DNA from: Marivita sp. | GTDB taxonomy: Bacteria; Pseudomonadota; Alphaproteobacteria; Rhodobacterales; Rhodobacteraceae | Assembly (NCBI RefSeq): GCF_022763305.1 | Contig: NZ_JALEGT010000017.1 | Coordinates: 1-64,000 of the forward strand | Length of the DNA stretch: 64,000 nucleotides | Reading direction: 5' to 3' | In this document: one piece after another, positions 17,667 to 26,209 of the stretch | How the letters are laid out: each line of letters starts with the position of its first letter | Position numbering within the stretch: the first letter of the stretch is position 1 | Program-made: the position numbers and the translations under genes | The notes under the pieces: model-generated | The model's input: only the letters and a program-made list of their open reading frames with translations | What the model was told of the DNA's origin: nothing | Database searches by the model: none

Positions 17667-19553
17667 ATGAAAACCTCGATTGCCACGATATCAATCTCCG
17701 GGAACTTTCCTGAAAAACTCGAGGCCATCGCGGCTGCCGGTTTCGATGGCCTCGAGATCTTCGAGCAGGATTTCATCGCTCATGATGGTGATCCCAGAGA
17801 CGTGGGCCAAATGATCCGCGACATGGGACTCGAGATTACCCTGTTTCAGCCTTTTCGCGATTTTGAAGGCTTGCCGGAACCACTGCGAGCCAAAGCCTTT
17901 GACCGGGCGGAACGCAAATTCGACCTGATGCAGGAGCTTGGAACAGACCTTGTCCTGATCTGTTCGTCCTGCCACCCGGCGGCTCTGGGCGGAATAGACA
18001 GGGCAGCCGCCGATTTCCACGAACTTGGCGAACGTGCCGCAAAGCGGGGTCTGCGCATCGGGTTCGAGGCTCTTGCGTGGGGGCGTCACATCAACGATCA
18101 CCGCGATGCGTGGGAGGTTGTGCGGCGGGCCGAACATGACAGTGTCGGGATCATTCTCGACAGCTTTCACACGCTCGCTCGCAAGATCGATCCTGACACG
18201 ATCCGGCGCATTCCTGGCGACAAGATCTTCTTTGTGCAGTTGGCCGATGCTCCTGCCATTGACATGGACCTTCTTTATTGGTCGCGGCACTTCCGAAATA
18301 TGCCGGGCGAAGGCGATCTGGACGTGACAGCCTTCATGCGCGCGGTGATGGCCACTGGATATGACGGGCCAATAAGTCTTGAGATTTTCAACGACCAGTT
18401 CCGCGGCGGCCATCCGAAGACAATCGCTCGGGATGGGCATCGCTCATTGCTTGCACTGATGGACGATGTGATCCGGCAGTCAGCCGGCTTGCCGAACTCA
18501 GCGGCGACCATGCCGGCGCGAGCCAAAGCAACCGGCGTTTCATTTGTTGAATTCGCAAGCGCAGGTCCGGAGGCGCAACACCTCGAAGCCTTGCTCGCCA
18601 CGCTCGGTTTCACCCATGCGGCCAACCACAAGAGCAAGAACCTTTCGCTTTGGACGCAGGGTGAGATCCGCATTCTCATCAATTGCGAAGTCAGGGGTTA
18701 TTCCAGCAGCGCGTACAACATGCATGGAACATCTGTCTGCGATATCGGCATCTCGGTCGAGAACGCCAGCGAAGCGGTTGAAAGGGCCAAAGCTCTTGGT
18801 GCCGTTGCCTTCCAGCAACCCATTGATCCGGGCCAGCTCAATATTCCGGCCATTCGCGGGCAAAGTGGAAGCGTTCTTCATTTCATCGATGAGACAAGTG
18901 GGCCGTCATCGGTCTGGGACGTGGAGTTCACTGAACATCCGCGCTCTTCAAAGGGCGCGGGGCTTACGCGGGTCGATCACATCGCCCAGACCATGAGCTA
19001 TGACGAAATGCTCAGCGGGTCGCTGTTCTACACGACGCTGTTCGACATGGGCAAAACCCCGATGGTCGATGTCATCGATCCCGATGGGCTGGTGCGATCT
19101 CAGGCCCTCGCATCGCCGGATGGGGCGTTGCGCATCACACTGAACGGTGCGGAAACCCATCGTACCATGGCCGGAAGTTTTCTTGCTGAAAGCTTCAACG
19201 CCTCGGTGCAGCACATTGCCCTTGCGACCGAGGATATATTTACGACGGCCGAGCTGTTGTCCGAGAATGGGTTTCAGCCCCTGCCAATATCGTCAAACTA
19301 CTATGCTGACCTGGCAGCCCGGTTCGATCTGGGGGCGGCGACCCTGCAGGAATTGCAAAGAAACAACATCCTATATGACGAGGATGGACAGGGGGCCTTC
19401 TACCAAATGTATTCCCGCCCGTTTGCAGGCGGAATGTTCTTTGAAATCGTTCAACGGACATCCGAATACGCGGGATATGGCGGTCCCAATGCGCCGTTTC
19501 GCATTGCCGCGCAGAAACGGCTTATGCGTCCAAAGGGAATGCCTCGCAAATAA
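17667..19553 (+). CDS. quiC: 3-Dehydroshikimate dehydratase fused to an HPPD-like domain (QuiC type)
   Basis: This 628-residue fusion converts 3-dehydroshikimate to protocatechuate through its N-terminal TIM-barrel domain (about 1-275). Metal ligands in the family order Glu134, Asp165, Gln191 and Glu239 are visible. The C-terminal part (about 290-620) has the fold pattern of 4-hydroxyphenylpyruvate dioxygenase, with His438 (VDHIAQ), His516 (QHIALATEDI) and Glu593 (FFEIVQR), a complete two-His one-Glu triad. This two-domain plan is known in Pseudomonas QuiC and Corynebacterium QsuB. The ATG at 17667 lies five bases after the dctM stop. It completes quinate/shikimate to protocatechuate with the dehydrogenase at the head of the operon. 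Confidence 0.9.
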   Translation: MKTSIATISISGNFPEKLEAIAAAGFDGLEIFEQDFIAHDGDPRDVGQMIRDMGLEITLFQPFRDFEGLPEPLRAKAFDRAERKFDLMQELGTDLVLICSSCHPAALGGIDRAAADFHELGERAAKRGLRIGFEALAWGRHINDHRDAWEVVRRAEHDSVGIILDSFHTLARKIDPDTIRRIPGDKIFFVQLADAPAIDMDLLYWSRHFRNMPGEGDLDVTAFMRAVMATGYDGPISLEIFNDQFRGGHPKTIARDGHRSLLALMDDVIRQSAGLPNSAATMPARAKATGVSFVEFASAGPEAQHLEALLATLGFTHAANHKSKNLSLWTQGEIRILINCEVRGYSSSAYNMHGTSVCDIGISVENASEAVERAKALGAVAFQQPIDPGQLNIPAIRGQSGSVLHFIDETSGPSSVWDVEFTEHPRSSKGAGLTRVDHIAQTMSYDEMLSGSLFYTTLFDMGKTPMVDVIDPDGLVRSQALASPDGALRITLNGAETHRTMAGSFLAESFNASVQHIALATEDIFTTAELLSENGFQPLPISSNYYADLAARFDLGAATLQELQRNNILYDEDGQGAFYQMYSRPFAGGMFFEIVQRTSEYAGYGGPNAPFRIAAQKRLMRPKGMPRK

Positions 19554-19675
19554 AGACACATCGCATGACGCCGGAATTCGGCGCCCAATCGCCAATCCAA
19601 TGGCTCTGCTTTTTCCGGAAACAAAACGGATTCATGACCCGACACGTCGGACCGGCCCCCGGCCAGATCAACCGG

Positions 19676-21343
19676 TCAGGTGCCTGACAGGATCCAGCCG
19701 GCCGCTTTCTCGGCAATCATGAGTGTCGGAGCATTGGTGTTTCCACTGGTGATCTCTGGCATGACCGAGGCATCAACGACACGCAGATTCACAATCCCTT
19801 TCACGCGTAGATGCGCATCCAGAACAGCACTGGGATCATCCTCGCGCCCCATTTTGATGGTGCCCACCGGGTGGAATATCGTGCTTGCGATATCCCCCGC
19901 CAGTCGCGCCAAATCTTCGTCGGTTTGATATTGGACGCCGGGCTTGAATTCCTCGGGCTGGTATTTCTGCATGGCCGGTTGCTGCATGATCTGTCGAACT
20001 TGACGCAGACTTTCGGCTGCAACCTGGCGATCCTCTTCTGTATCGAGATAATTCGGCGTGATCTTGGGGTGATCGCGACAGTCAGAGGACGCAATGCGCA
20101 CATGCCCGCGGCTGGTCGGGTTCAAATTGCACACGCTGACGGTCATTGCCGGGAAGTCGTGCAGGTTCTCCCCAAAAGCCTCGAGGCTCAGAGGCTGGAT
20201 ATGGTACTCGAGGTTGGCGTGTTTTCTGTTTTCGTTGGAGCGGGCAAATGCACCAAGCTGGCTGGGTGACATGCTCATCGGACCAGATCGCGTCAACAGG
20301 TATTGCAGGGCGATGCTGGCTTTTCCGAACAGGGAATTGGCCAAGGTGTTCAGGGTCCTTGTGCCACGAACCTTATAGACCGCGCGGATTTGCAGGTGGT
20401 CTTGCAGGTTTTCCCCGACGAATGGCGCATCCAGAACCACATCGATGCCGTGACGCTTCAATAAAGCTCCCGAACCGACACCCGACAATTGCAGGATCTG
20501 CGGAGAATTGATCGCCCCGGCCGACAGGATCACGTCGTTCGCAGAACTGGCCGTCACTGTGTGGCCCGCACGAAGGACCGTGACTCCTGTGCATTTCGGC
20601 AGACCATTGTCGTCTTTTGTGAAGTTCAGTTTCTCGACCTGAGCTTCGGTCCAGATGGTCAGGTTTTCACGAGACTTTATAGGCCGAAGGAAGGCTTTGG
20701 CAGTGTTCCAGCGCCAACCAGATCGTTGATTGACGTCGAAATACCCCACCCCGGAATTGTCACCGGTGTTGAAATCATCCGTCCTTTCAATTCCGGCTTG
20801 GACGGCCGCATCTGCGAAGCTGTCAAGCACGTCCCACCGAAGACGTTGCTTTTCGACACGCCACTCTCCGCCGGAGCCGTGCATATCCGAGAAGCGACTG
20901 TTGTCTCCTGTGGCCGGATCGGACCCACCATCAAGTTTGTAATGGTCTTCGTGGGCTTTGAAGTCGGGTAGCGCATTTTCCCAGCTCCACGCATCCTCAC
21001 CGGTGAGCTTGGCCCAATTGTCGTAATCCCGGGCTTGGCCCCGCATGTAGATCATGCCGTTGATCGACGAACATCCGCCCAAGGTCTTGCCTCGGGGATA
21101 GATCAAGGATCGTCCGTTCAGCCCCTTGTCTGCCTCTGTCCTGTACATCCAGTCGGCTCTCGGGTTCCCGATGCAGTAGAGGTAGCCGACGGGAATATGG
21201 ATCCATGGGTACGTGTCGGGTTTACCCGCCTCCAACAGCAAAACGCGGTTCTTTGGATTTGCACTCAGCCGGTTCGCCAAGAGACAGCCAGCAGAGCCAG
21301 CGCCTACCACGATGTAATCGAACTGATTGGCTGCATCACTCAT
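19676..21343 (-). CDS. GMC-family FAD oxidoreductase (choline/alcohol dehydrogenase-like)
   Basis: This 555-residue flavoprotein begins with the FAD-binding loop VVGAGSAGCLLANRL (12-26). The GMC active-site His is in FHPVGTIKMG and the Asn in GNTNAPTLMIAEKAAGW near the C-terminus. The family oxidises alcohols to aldehydes or ketones; choline dehydrogenases, glucose dehydrogenases and others share the fold, and the substrate cannot be told here. I chose the ATG at 21343 because the FAD motif starts just after it; the frame stays open for 66 more codons without family sequence. It is convergent to quiC and might serve the same locus or be independent. Confidence 0.85.
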   Translation of the reverse strand: MSDAANQFDYIVVGAGSAGCLLANRLSANPKNRVLLLEAGKPDTYPWIHIPVGYLYCIGNPRADWMYRTEADKGLNGRSLIYPRGKTLGGCSSINGMIYMRGQARDYDNWAKLTGEDAWSWENALPDFKAHEDHYKLDGGSDPATGDNSRFSDMHGSGGEWRVEKQRLRWDVLDSFADAAVQAGIERTDDFNTGDNSGVGYFDVNQRSGWRWNTAKAFLRPIKSRENLTIWTEAQVEKLNFTKDDNGLPKCTGVTVLRAGHTVTASSANDVILSAGAINSPQILQLSGVGSGALLKRHGIDVVLDAPFVGENLQDHLQIRAVYKVRGTRTLNTLANSLFGKASIALQYLLTRSGPMSMSPSQLGAFARSNENRKHANLEYHIQPLSLEAFGENLHDFPAMTVSVCNLNPTSRGHVRIASSDCRDHPKITPNYLDTEEDRQVAAESLRQVRQIMQQPAMQKYQPEEFKPGVQYQTDEDLARLAGDIASTIFHPVGTIKMGREDDPSAVLDAHLRVKGIVNLRVVDASVMPEITSGNTNAPTLMIAEKAAGWILSGT

Positions 21344-21792
21344 CTTGGCGACCCCCTGTTTGATAGTCTCGACACAACCCGGATCTGCCGAGACAGGACG
21401 TGCTGCGTTGCAGCCGCTGAGATACCCCGCCGAACAGGCGCTGCCAAACATGATCTTGACGGTCCTTGATGCGCGAACCGGACGCGGGCAACACGGGCCG
21501 CGTTGGCTGACGGAAAAACAACGCGCGTTGGACCTGCGCAATTCCGACGGCTGTCAGGCGGTTCAGCGAGCAGTATGCCATATCACTTTCGGTGGTCTGT
21601 CTCTCTGGTTTGTTGGGACCGAATGCCCGCGACAGGTCATTGGCCATTCCGCTGTTATCTACCTCTTTTCAGAAAGGTGGTTTCTCATCCGGACACCATT
21701 TTTTGGATCAATGGCGGCGCAGGATGTGCGGCTTGAACGGCAAGCGTCGAACTGGCTCGGTCAACCGAGTGTTCCCGCTAAAGGTATTCAGA
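21344..21792. other. 449-bp stretch without a clear gene
   Basis: This lies between the CoA-transferase stop and the GMC oxidoreductase start, both on the minus strand. Small open frames on both strands lack ribosome sites and family sequence. It presumably holds the promoter of the GMC gene. I see no strong hairpin or repeat. Confidence 0.5.
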
Positions 21793-23313
21793 TCACATGA
21801 AATGGGTCTGGTCCATGCGTACAGGCGCGTCTGAAACCGGGGCAAAATCCATCCGGTCCAAGACATCCAACTGTATGTCTACACCCGGCGCGACCTCGAT
21901 CAAGGCAAGGCCGTCCTCGGTCAGCCGGAAGACCGCGCGTTCAGTGACATAAAGTACCTGCTGCCCCTGCCGCATGGCCTGCGCGCCGGAGAACGTGATC
22001 TGATCCACGCGCCGCACGAATTTTCGCACGTCTCCATGACGCTCGATGGTCAGATTGCCATCTCCCGATTTGATGCGGGTGCCCTTGGCATCGAAGGTTC
22101 CGACAAAGACCACCGTCCGGGCGTTCTGCGCAATATCGATGAATCCGCCGGGACCAACAGGCATACCGCCCAGCTTGGACGCGTTCACATTGCCCGCCGC
22201 ATCCACCTGTCCAAAGCCGAGAAACGCGATATCCAGTCCACCACCCGCGTAAAAATCAAACTGCGAGGGCCCGTCGATCATACAAGAGGCATTCTGCGCA
22301 TAGCCGAACAGGGAACCCGTCAAAAGTCGTCCGCCATAAGTGCCGTGTTCGATCGTCTGGTAATAGAGATGCTGTTCACCGCGTGCAGCCACAATGGTGG
22401 CAATCTCGTCAGGAATGCCAAAGCCATAGTTGACGATGGCCCCCTCGCGCAGCTCTGTCCGGGCGCGGTTCGCCACGATACGCCGCGCCGAAAAGGCAGG
22501 CACGTCCGGTGCCGGAAGCGGCGCCCGCTTCTGGCCCGAGATCGAGGGATCATACGCAATCTCGTAGCCCTGCGTCTGCTCCGGATCGACGACAATGGCA
22601 TCGACGATAGCCGCCGGAACCCGAACCTGCCGAGCGCCGAGCGTGCCCATGGGCACCTTTTCCCGAACCTGAAAGATCACCGTGCCACCGGAATTGTGAA
22701 CCGCCGCCGCAACCGCATAAGTGTCTACGTTGGCAGGCTCTTCATCAAGTGAGATATTGCCTTCCTCGTCTGCGATGGACCCTTTGAGAAGACAGGCATG
22801 GATCGGAAAAGGGAAATACCGGAGATATTCGCGCCCGTCGATCTGGATGACCTCGCACAGCGCATCCTGAGCCGCGTCATTCATGCGACCGCCATCTACA
22901 CGAGGGTCGATGAACGTACCGAGACCGACATGGGTGATCAGCCCCGGACGACCTGCTGCAATCTCGCGCATGAGCTGCATGGCCACACCGCCCGGTAGGA
23001 CATGTGCTGCAATCTCGTTCCTGGCGGCCATTTCCTGCATTTTCGGCGACCAGACCCAGTGCCCACCGATCACCTTTCGCACCATCCCAGCATGCGCGAA
23101 ACGTCCGACTCCGGTGCCTTGCCGATTGCCGATGCCAAGCGCGTGAACCAGTGTCAGGTTGCGAGGATGCCCGGTCTGGAGGAAACGCGCTTCGATGGCT
23201 TCCTGCAGGCACATCGCTTCGCACAGACCGCCGCCGCCACCGGTGATGGACAGCGTTGCATCGTCCGGAACCAGCGCGACCGCTTCGGCGGCCGACATGA
23301 ACTTGGATTTCAT
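21793..23313 (-). CDS. Acyl-CoA:carboxylate CoA-transferase (family I, YdiF-like)
   Basis: This 506-residue protein is a fused two-half CoA-transferase that moves CoA between acids without ATP. The catalytic Glu322 is in YYQTIEHGTYGG, and the N-terminal GGGGGLCEA loop and LGTFIDPR segment fit the family. Its ATG overlaps the TGA of the upstream acyl-CoA dehydrogenase (TGATG), so the two are co-translated. It may activate the acid handled by the dehydrogenase, or a ring-opened acid; the acyl group is unknown. Confidence 0.9.
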   Translation of the reverse strand: MKSKFMSAAEAVALVPDDATLSITGGGGGLCEAMCLQEAIEARFLQTGHPRNLTLVHALGIGNRQGTGVGRFAHAGMVRKVIGGHWVWSPKMQEMAARNEIAAHVLPGGVAMQLMREIAAGRPGLITHVGLGTFIDPRVDGGRMNDAAQDALCEVIQIDGREYLRYFPFPIHACLLKGSIADEEGNISLDEEPANVDTYAVAAAVHNSGGTVIFQVREKVPMGTLGARQVRVPAAIVDAIVVDPEQTQGYEIAYDPSISGQKRAPLPAPDVPAFSARRIVANRARTELREGAIVNYGFGIPDEIATIVAARGEQHLYYQTIEHGTYGGRLLTGSLFGYAQNASCMIDGPSQFDFYAGGGLDIAFLGFGQVDAAGNVNASKLGGMPVGPGGFIDIAQNARTVVFVGTFDAKGTRIKSGDGNLTIERHGDVRKFVRRVDQITFSGAQAMRQGQQVLYVTERAVFRLTEDGLALIEVAPGVDIQLDVLDRMDFAPVSDAPVRMDQTHFM

Positions 23314-24488
23314 CAGGCGCTCCACGGATCGAAAAGCTCGGTACTGCCCTTGAGCAGCGCGCGCGCAACGACGCTGCGATGCACCTCGCTGGCACCGTCG
23401 AAGATCCGATAAATTCGGGCATCACGATAATAGCGCTCTATGGGCAGGTCCTTGGAATAACCCATACCTCCGAAAATCTGCACCGCGCGGTCCACGACAC
23501 GTCCAAGCAACTCGGCCCCTTGCACCTTGAGCGCGGAAATATTGGCGCGTGGATCGCGACCCGCGTCGATATCCGCTGCACATTGCCAAAGCGCCATACG
23601 TGTTGCGTTGATCTCCATCGCACTGTCGGCCAGCATCTGCTGGACCATCTGGAAATCTCCCAAAGGCTGTCCGAACTGGTGACGGTCGCGCGCGTGATCA
23701 AGCGTCATCTGCAAGATCTTTGTGGACTTGCCCACAGCACGGGCCGCCACCTGGGCCAGCCGCACGCGCCCCAACACCGACAGCGCCAGCTTGAGCCCTT
23801 CGCCTTCGCGCCCCAAGAGATGCTCGTCCGTCAGCTCAACCTCGTCGAAATGCAGATCAAGATGTGAGGTGCCGCGGATGCCCATCATCTGCTGATCCCG
23901 GCCAAGGCTGAAACCGGGCATCCCCTTGTCGACCATGAACATGGAAATCCCGCGATGACCCTTGTCGGGATCGGTGACGGCGGTCACGACGAAGAAATCA
24001 GAAAACGCCCCGTCCGAGATGTAGTGCTTCATGCCCGACAGCACCCATGTATCACCCCGGCGTACGGCCTTTGTCTTGATCCCTGCCGCATCAGACCCGG
24101 CACCGGGCTCTGTAAATGCGATTGAGCAGACGCGTTCGCCCTTGACGGCGGGTGTCAACCAACGGTCAATCTGCGCGCCTTCGCAAGACAGAAGAACCTC
24201 GTACACATTTCCAAAGGCGCGGCGGATGAGGATATCGGTCGTATGCCCGAACTGTTCCTCACACATTATCTGATCAAGGCAGGACAGCCCGCCCCCGCCA
24301 TACTGCTCGGGAATGTTCATGCCATAAAGGCCAAGCGCCGAGGACTTCTCGAAGATCGCCTGCGCAACCTTGTCGGACAGGGTGCCCGTTTCCTCGATCT
24401 CTTGTTCCAGCGGAGCAAGCTCGTTCTTGATGAAGTCGCGCACCGTGTCGACAAGCAGGCGTTGTTCGTGGCTGATCTCAAAGGTCAT
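23313..24488 (-). CDS. Acyl-CoA dehydrogenase
   Basis: This 391-residue flavoprotein adds a double bond alpha-beta to an acyl-CoA and passes electrons to ETF. FAD-binding segments CSIAFTEPGAGSDAAGI and WVLSGMKHYISDGAFSDFFVV are visible, as is the C-terminal GGMGYSKDLPIERYYRDARI. At the usual catalytic-base position the motif reads IFDGASEVHR, with Asp instead of Glu, as in ACAD10/11-like members. It lies between a NIPSNAP gene and the CoA-transferase on one strand. Confidence 0.92.
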   Translation of the reverse strand: MTFEISHEQRLLVDTVRDFIKNELAPLEQEIEETGTLSDKVAQAIFEKSSALGLYGMNIPEQYGGGGLSCLDQIMCEEQFGHTTDILIRRAFGNVYEVLLSCEGAQIDRWLTPAVKGERVCSIAFTEPGAGSDAAGIKTKAVRRGDTWVLSGMKHYISDGAFSDFFVVTAVTDPDKGHRGISMFMVDKGMPGFSLGRDQQMMGIRGTSHLDLHFDEVELTDEHLLGREGEGLKLALSVLGRVRLAQVAARAVGKSTKILQMTLDHARDRHQFGQPLGDFQMVQQMLADSAMEINATRMALWQCAADIDAGRDPRANISALKVQGAELLGRVVDRAVQIFGGMGYSKDLPIERYYRDARIYRIFDGASEVHRSVVARALLKGSTELFDPWSA

Positions 24489-24509
24489 GACGGCTCTCTT
24501 GGAGGTGGT

Positions 24510-25088
24510 TCATTGCAGGGGGGACAGGTGCAGTGGCCTGAGGATTTCGTGCGACACGATGCCGGGTGCATACGTACAAAGCCTCTCGAACGACCCCGTC
24601 GCAAGCGTCACACGGGTGCCCGGCGCAGGGCCGGACAGAACGGTGAACGCCCCAAGACACTCGCCAGCTTCATGGATGTTTTCTCCAAGGCTCAGCGCGT
24701 GCAGTCCGCGCGCGAACATGGGGGCGTCGGATGTCTGATCGGGATGCGCAGTCTTGCGACGCTCGACAACGCGAGACAGAAGGTCGGACCCTTCATCAAG
24801 CCGAAGGATGCGACTTTCCTGTGCAACCACGTCAGCAAAAGCCTTGGGCACAAAATCGACCATCCATTCCGTCTCGGAGAGTAGGCCCGCACGACAGGCG
24901 TCGCGCTCTTCAAAGCTGTCATAGGCCCAGAGATGCTCAATGCGGTTGAGGCGACCGCTTTCGACCTGCCAATAGCCGATCATCGGGAGGTGGCGTGTCA
25001 CTCTCGACACCCCGAAGGTCCTGAAGAAATCCAGATATACCGGGGCCTTGCCCGGTTTCAGGTCGTAGGTTCGCAATTCGAAGAACAC
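24510..25088 (-). CDS. NIPSNAP-family protein (first copy)
   Basis: This 192-residue protein opens with MFFELRTYDLKPGKAPVYLD, the hallmark of the NIPSNAP/ferredoxin-like fold (dimeric alpha-beta barrel). Two such repeats are expected; the second begins near FARGLHALSL. Bacterial members are small cytoplasmic proteins of mostly unknown role, often next to catabolic flavoproteins. Here it stands 21 bases upstream of the acyl-CoA dehydrogenase and downstream of an AraC gene. A second NIPSNAP gene lies at 40.1 kb in the same island. Confidence 0.85.
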   Translation of the reverse strand: MFFELRTYDLKPGKAPVYLDFFRTFGVSRVTRHLPMIGYWQVESGRLNRIEHLWAYDSFEERDACRAGLLSETEWMVDFVPKAFADVVAQESRILRLDEGSDLLSRVVERRKTAHPDQTSDAPMFARGLHALSLGENIHEAGECLGAFTVLSGPAPGTRVTLATGSFERLCTYAPGIVSHEILRPLHLSPLQ

Positions 25089-25155
25089 CTGTCCGAGCCT
25101 CCCGTTTCAGACAGGGCCCAAGGTGCAAAGTGGCCGGTTTGTTTTAAATGGACGA

Positions 25156-26085
25156 TCAGAAATTTGTATTGGACGATCCATCCGCAACCACACGCCGCGT
25201 CGTCGCGGCGTTGGCGCGGAAGGTTCCGGGTGGACAACCGACGCGCTGTGAAAAGAAGCGGTTGAAATAGGCGGGATCGTCATATCCGATGGCATGCCCG
25301 ATCTCGGCCACCGTCATTTCGGTATATAGCAGATTGCGTTTTGCTTCGATCACGATGCGCTCATAAAGCACCTCGGACGCTGTCTTGCCCGCGCGCGCTT
25401 TGCACGCCGCGTTGAGCCGTTGCGGAGACACGCCCAAGACATCTGCGTAGTAACCCAACGACTTTTCCGTCCGAAACCCGCGCTCAAGCGCCTCGCGATA
25501 GCGCGACACGAGTTCGTAATCCCGGTCACGATGCGCGGGACCACTTTCTGCCTGGCTTTCGCTGACGCGCAGTAGCGACACTAGGACCGACAGGAAATGC
25601 GCCCGGAGCGCCATCCGTCGGCCCGGGCTGTTGCTGTTGGTCTCCAGCAGCACTTCATCCATGGCATGCCGCACATTGGCGAGCACTTGCTCATCCGTGA
25701 TGGGATAACTGCCAGCGCGCCGAGTGGCATCAATGAGCCGAGGGTCGTCGCGCGCAATGCTGTTGACAAAGGACGTCGCAGCAGTGATCACCCGCCCCTC
25801 GGTGCCCGGGCGAAACAGAATCTCGTGGATCATCCCGGCAGGTTGCACCACAAATGAATGCGCGGTGGCGTCGTACCGGCCCTCCTCGATCTGAAAGACA
25901 GCGCCCCCCTCGGAAATCCACAGGATCTGCGTGTGGTCCGGGTGGACGTGGGGATGAATCGTCCAATCATGCCGTTTGGATCGCTCGCGGATCGGCTCGA
26001 CATGCAGCGTGTCAAGATCATCGTCCTGCTGCTCATCGCCATAAAGATAAAAGCTCGGGATTGGCACGCTTTGCCGTCTGGTCAC
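25156..26085 (-). CDS. AraC-family regulator, PobR-like
   Basis: This 309-residue regulator has an N-terminal cupin sensor (SVPIPSFYLYGDE ... HDWTIHPHVHPDHTQIL) and a C-terminal double HTH (MTVAEIGHAIGYDDPAYFNRFF). The opening VPIPSFYLYG and the HDW-x2-HPH pattern resemble AraC-type PobR regulators of 4-hydroxybenzoate genes. I chose the GTG at 26085 because AGGAGG lies eight bases before it; the open frame continues to 26439 without family sequence. It faces the first KstD-like gene and probably controls it and its own operon. Confidence 0.82.
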   Translation of the reverse strand: MTRRQSVPIPSFYLYGDEQQDDDLDTLHVEPIRERSKRHDWTIHPHVHPDHTQILWISEGGAVFQIEEGRYDATAHSFVVQPAGMIHEILFRPGTEGRVITAATSFVNSIARDDPRLIDATRRAGSYPITDEQVLANVRHAMDEVLLETNSNSPGRRMALRAHFLSVLVSLLRVSESQAESGPAHRDRDYELVSRYREALERGFRTEKSLGYYADVLGVSPQRLNAACKARAGKTASEVLYERIVIEAKRNLLYTEMTVAEIGHAIGYDDPAYFNRFFSQRVGCPPGTFRANAATTRRVVADGSSNTNF

Positions 26086-26209
26086 GATCAAGCCCTCCTC
26101 GCTCACGCGTCCAACTGGAACGAATAGTCCAATATATTCCGCACCCTGTCCATTGGCGATTTGGCACGCACACGGCGTAATCCGGCTCAGTTTCGGAGGG
26201 AGGAGCACC

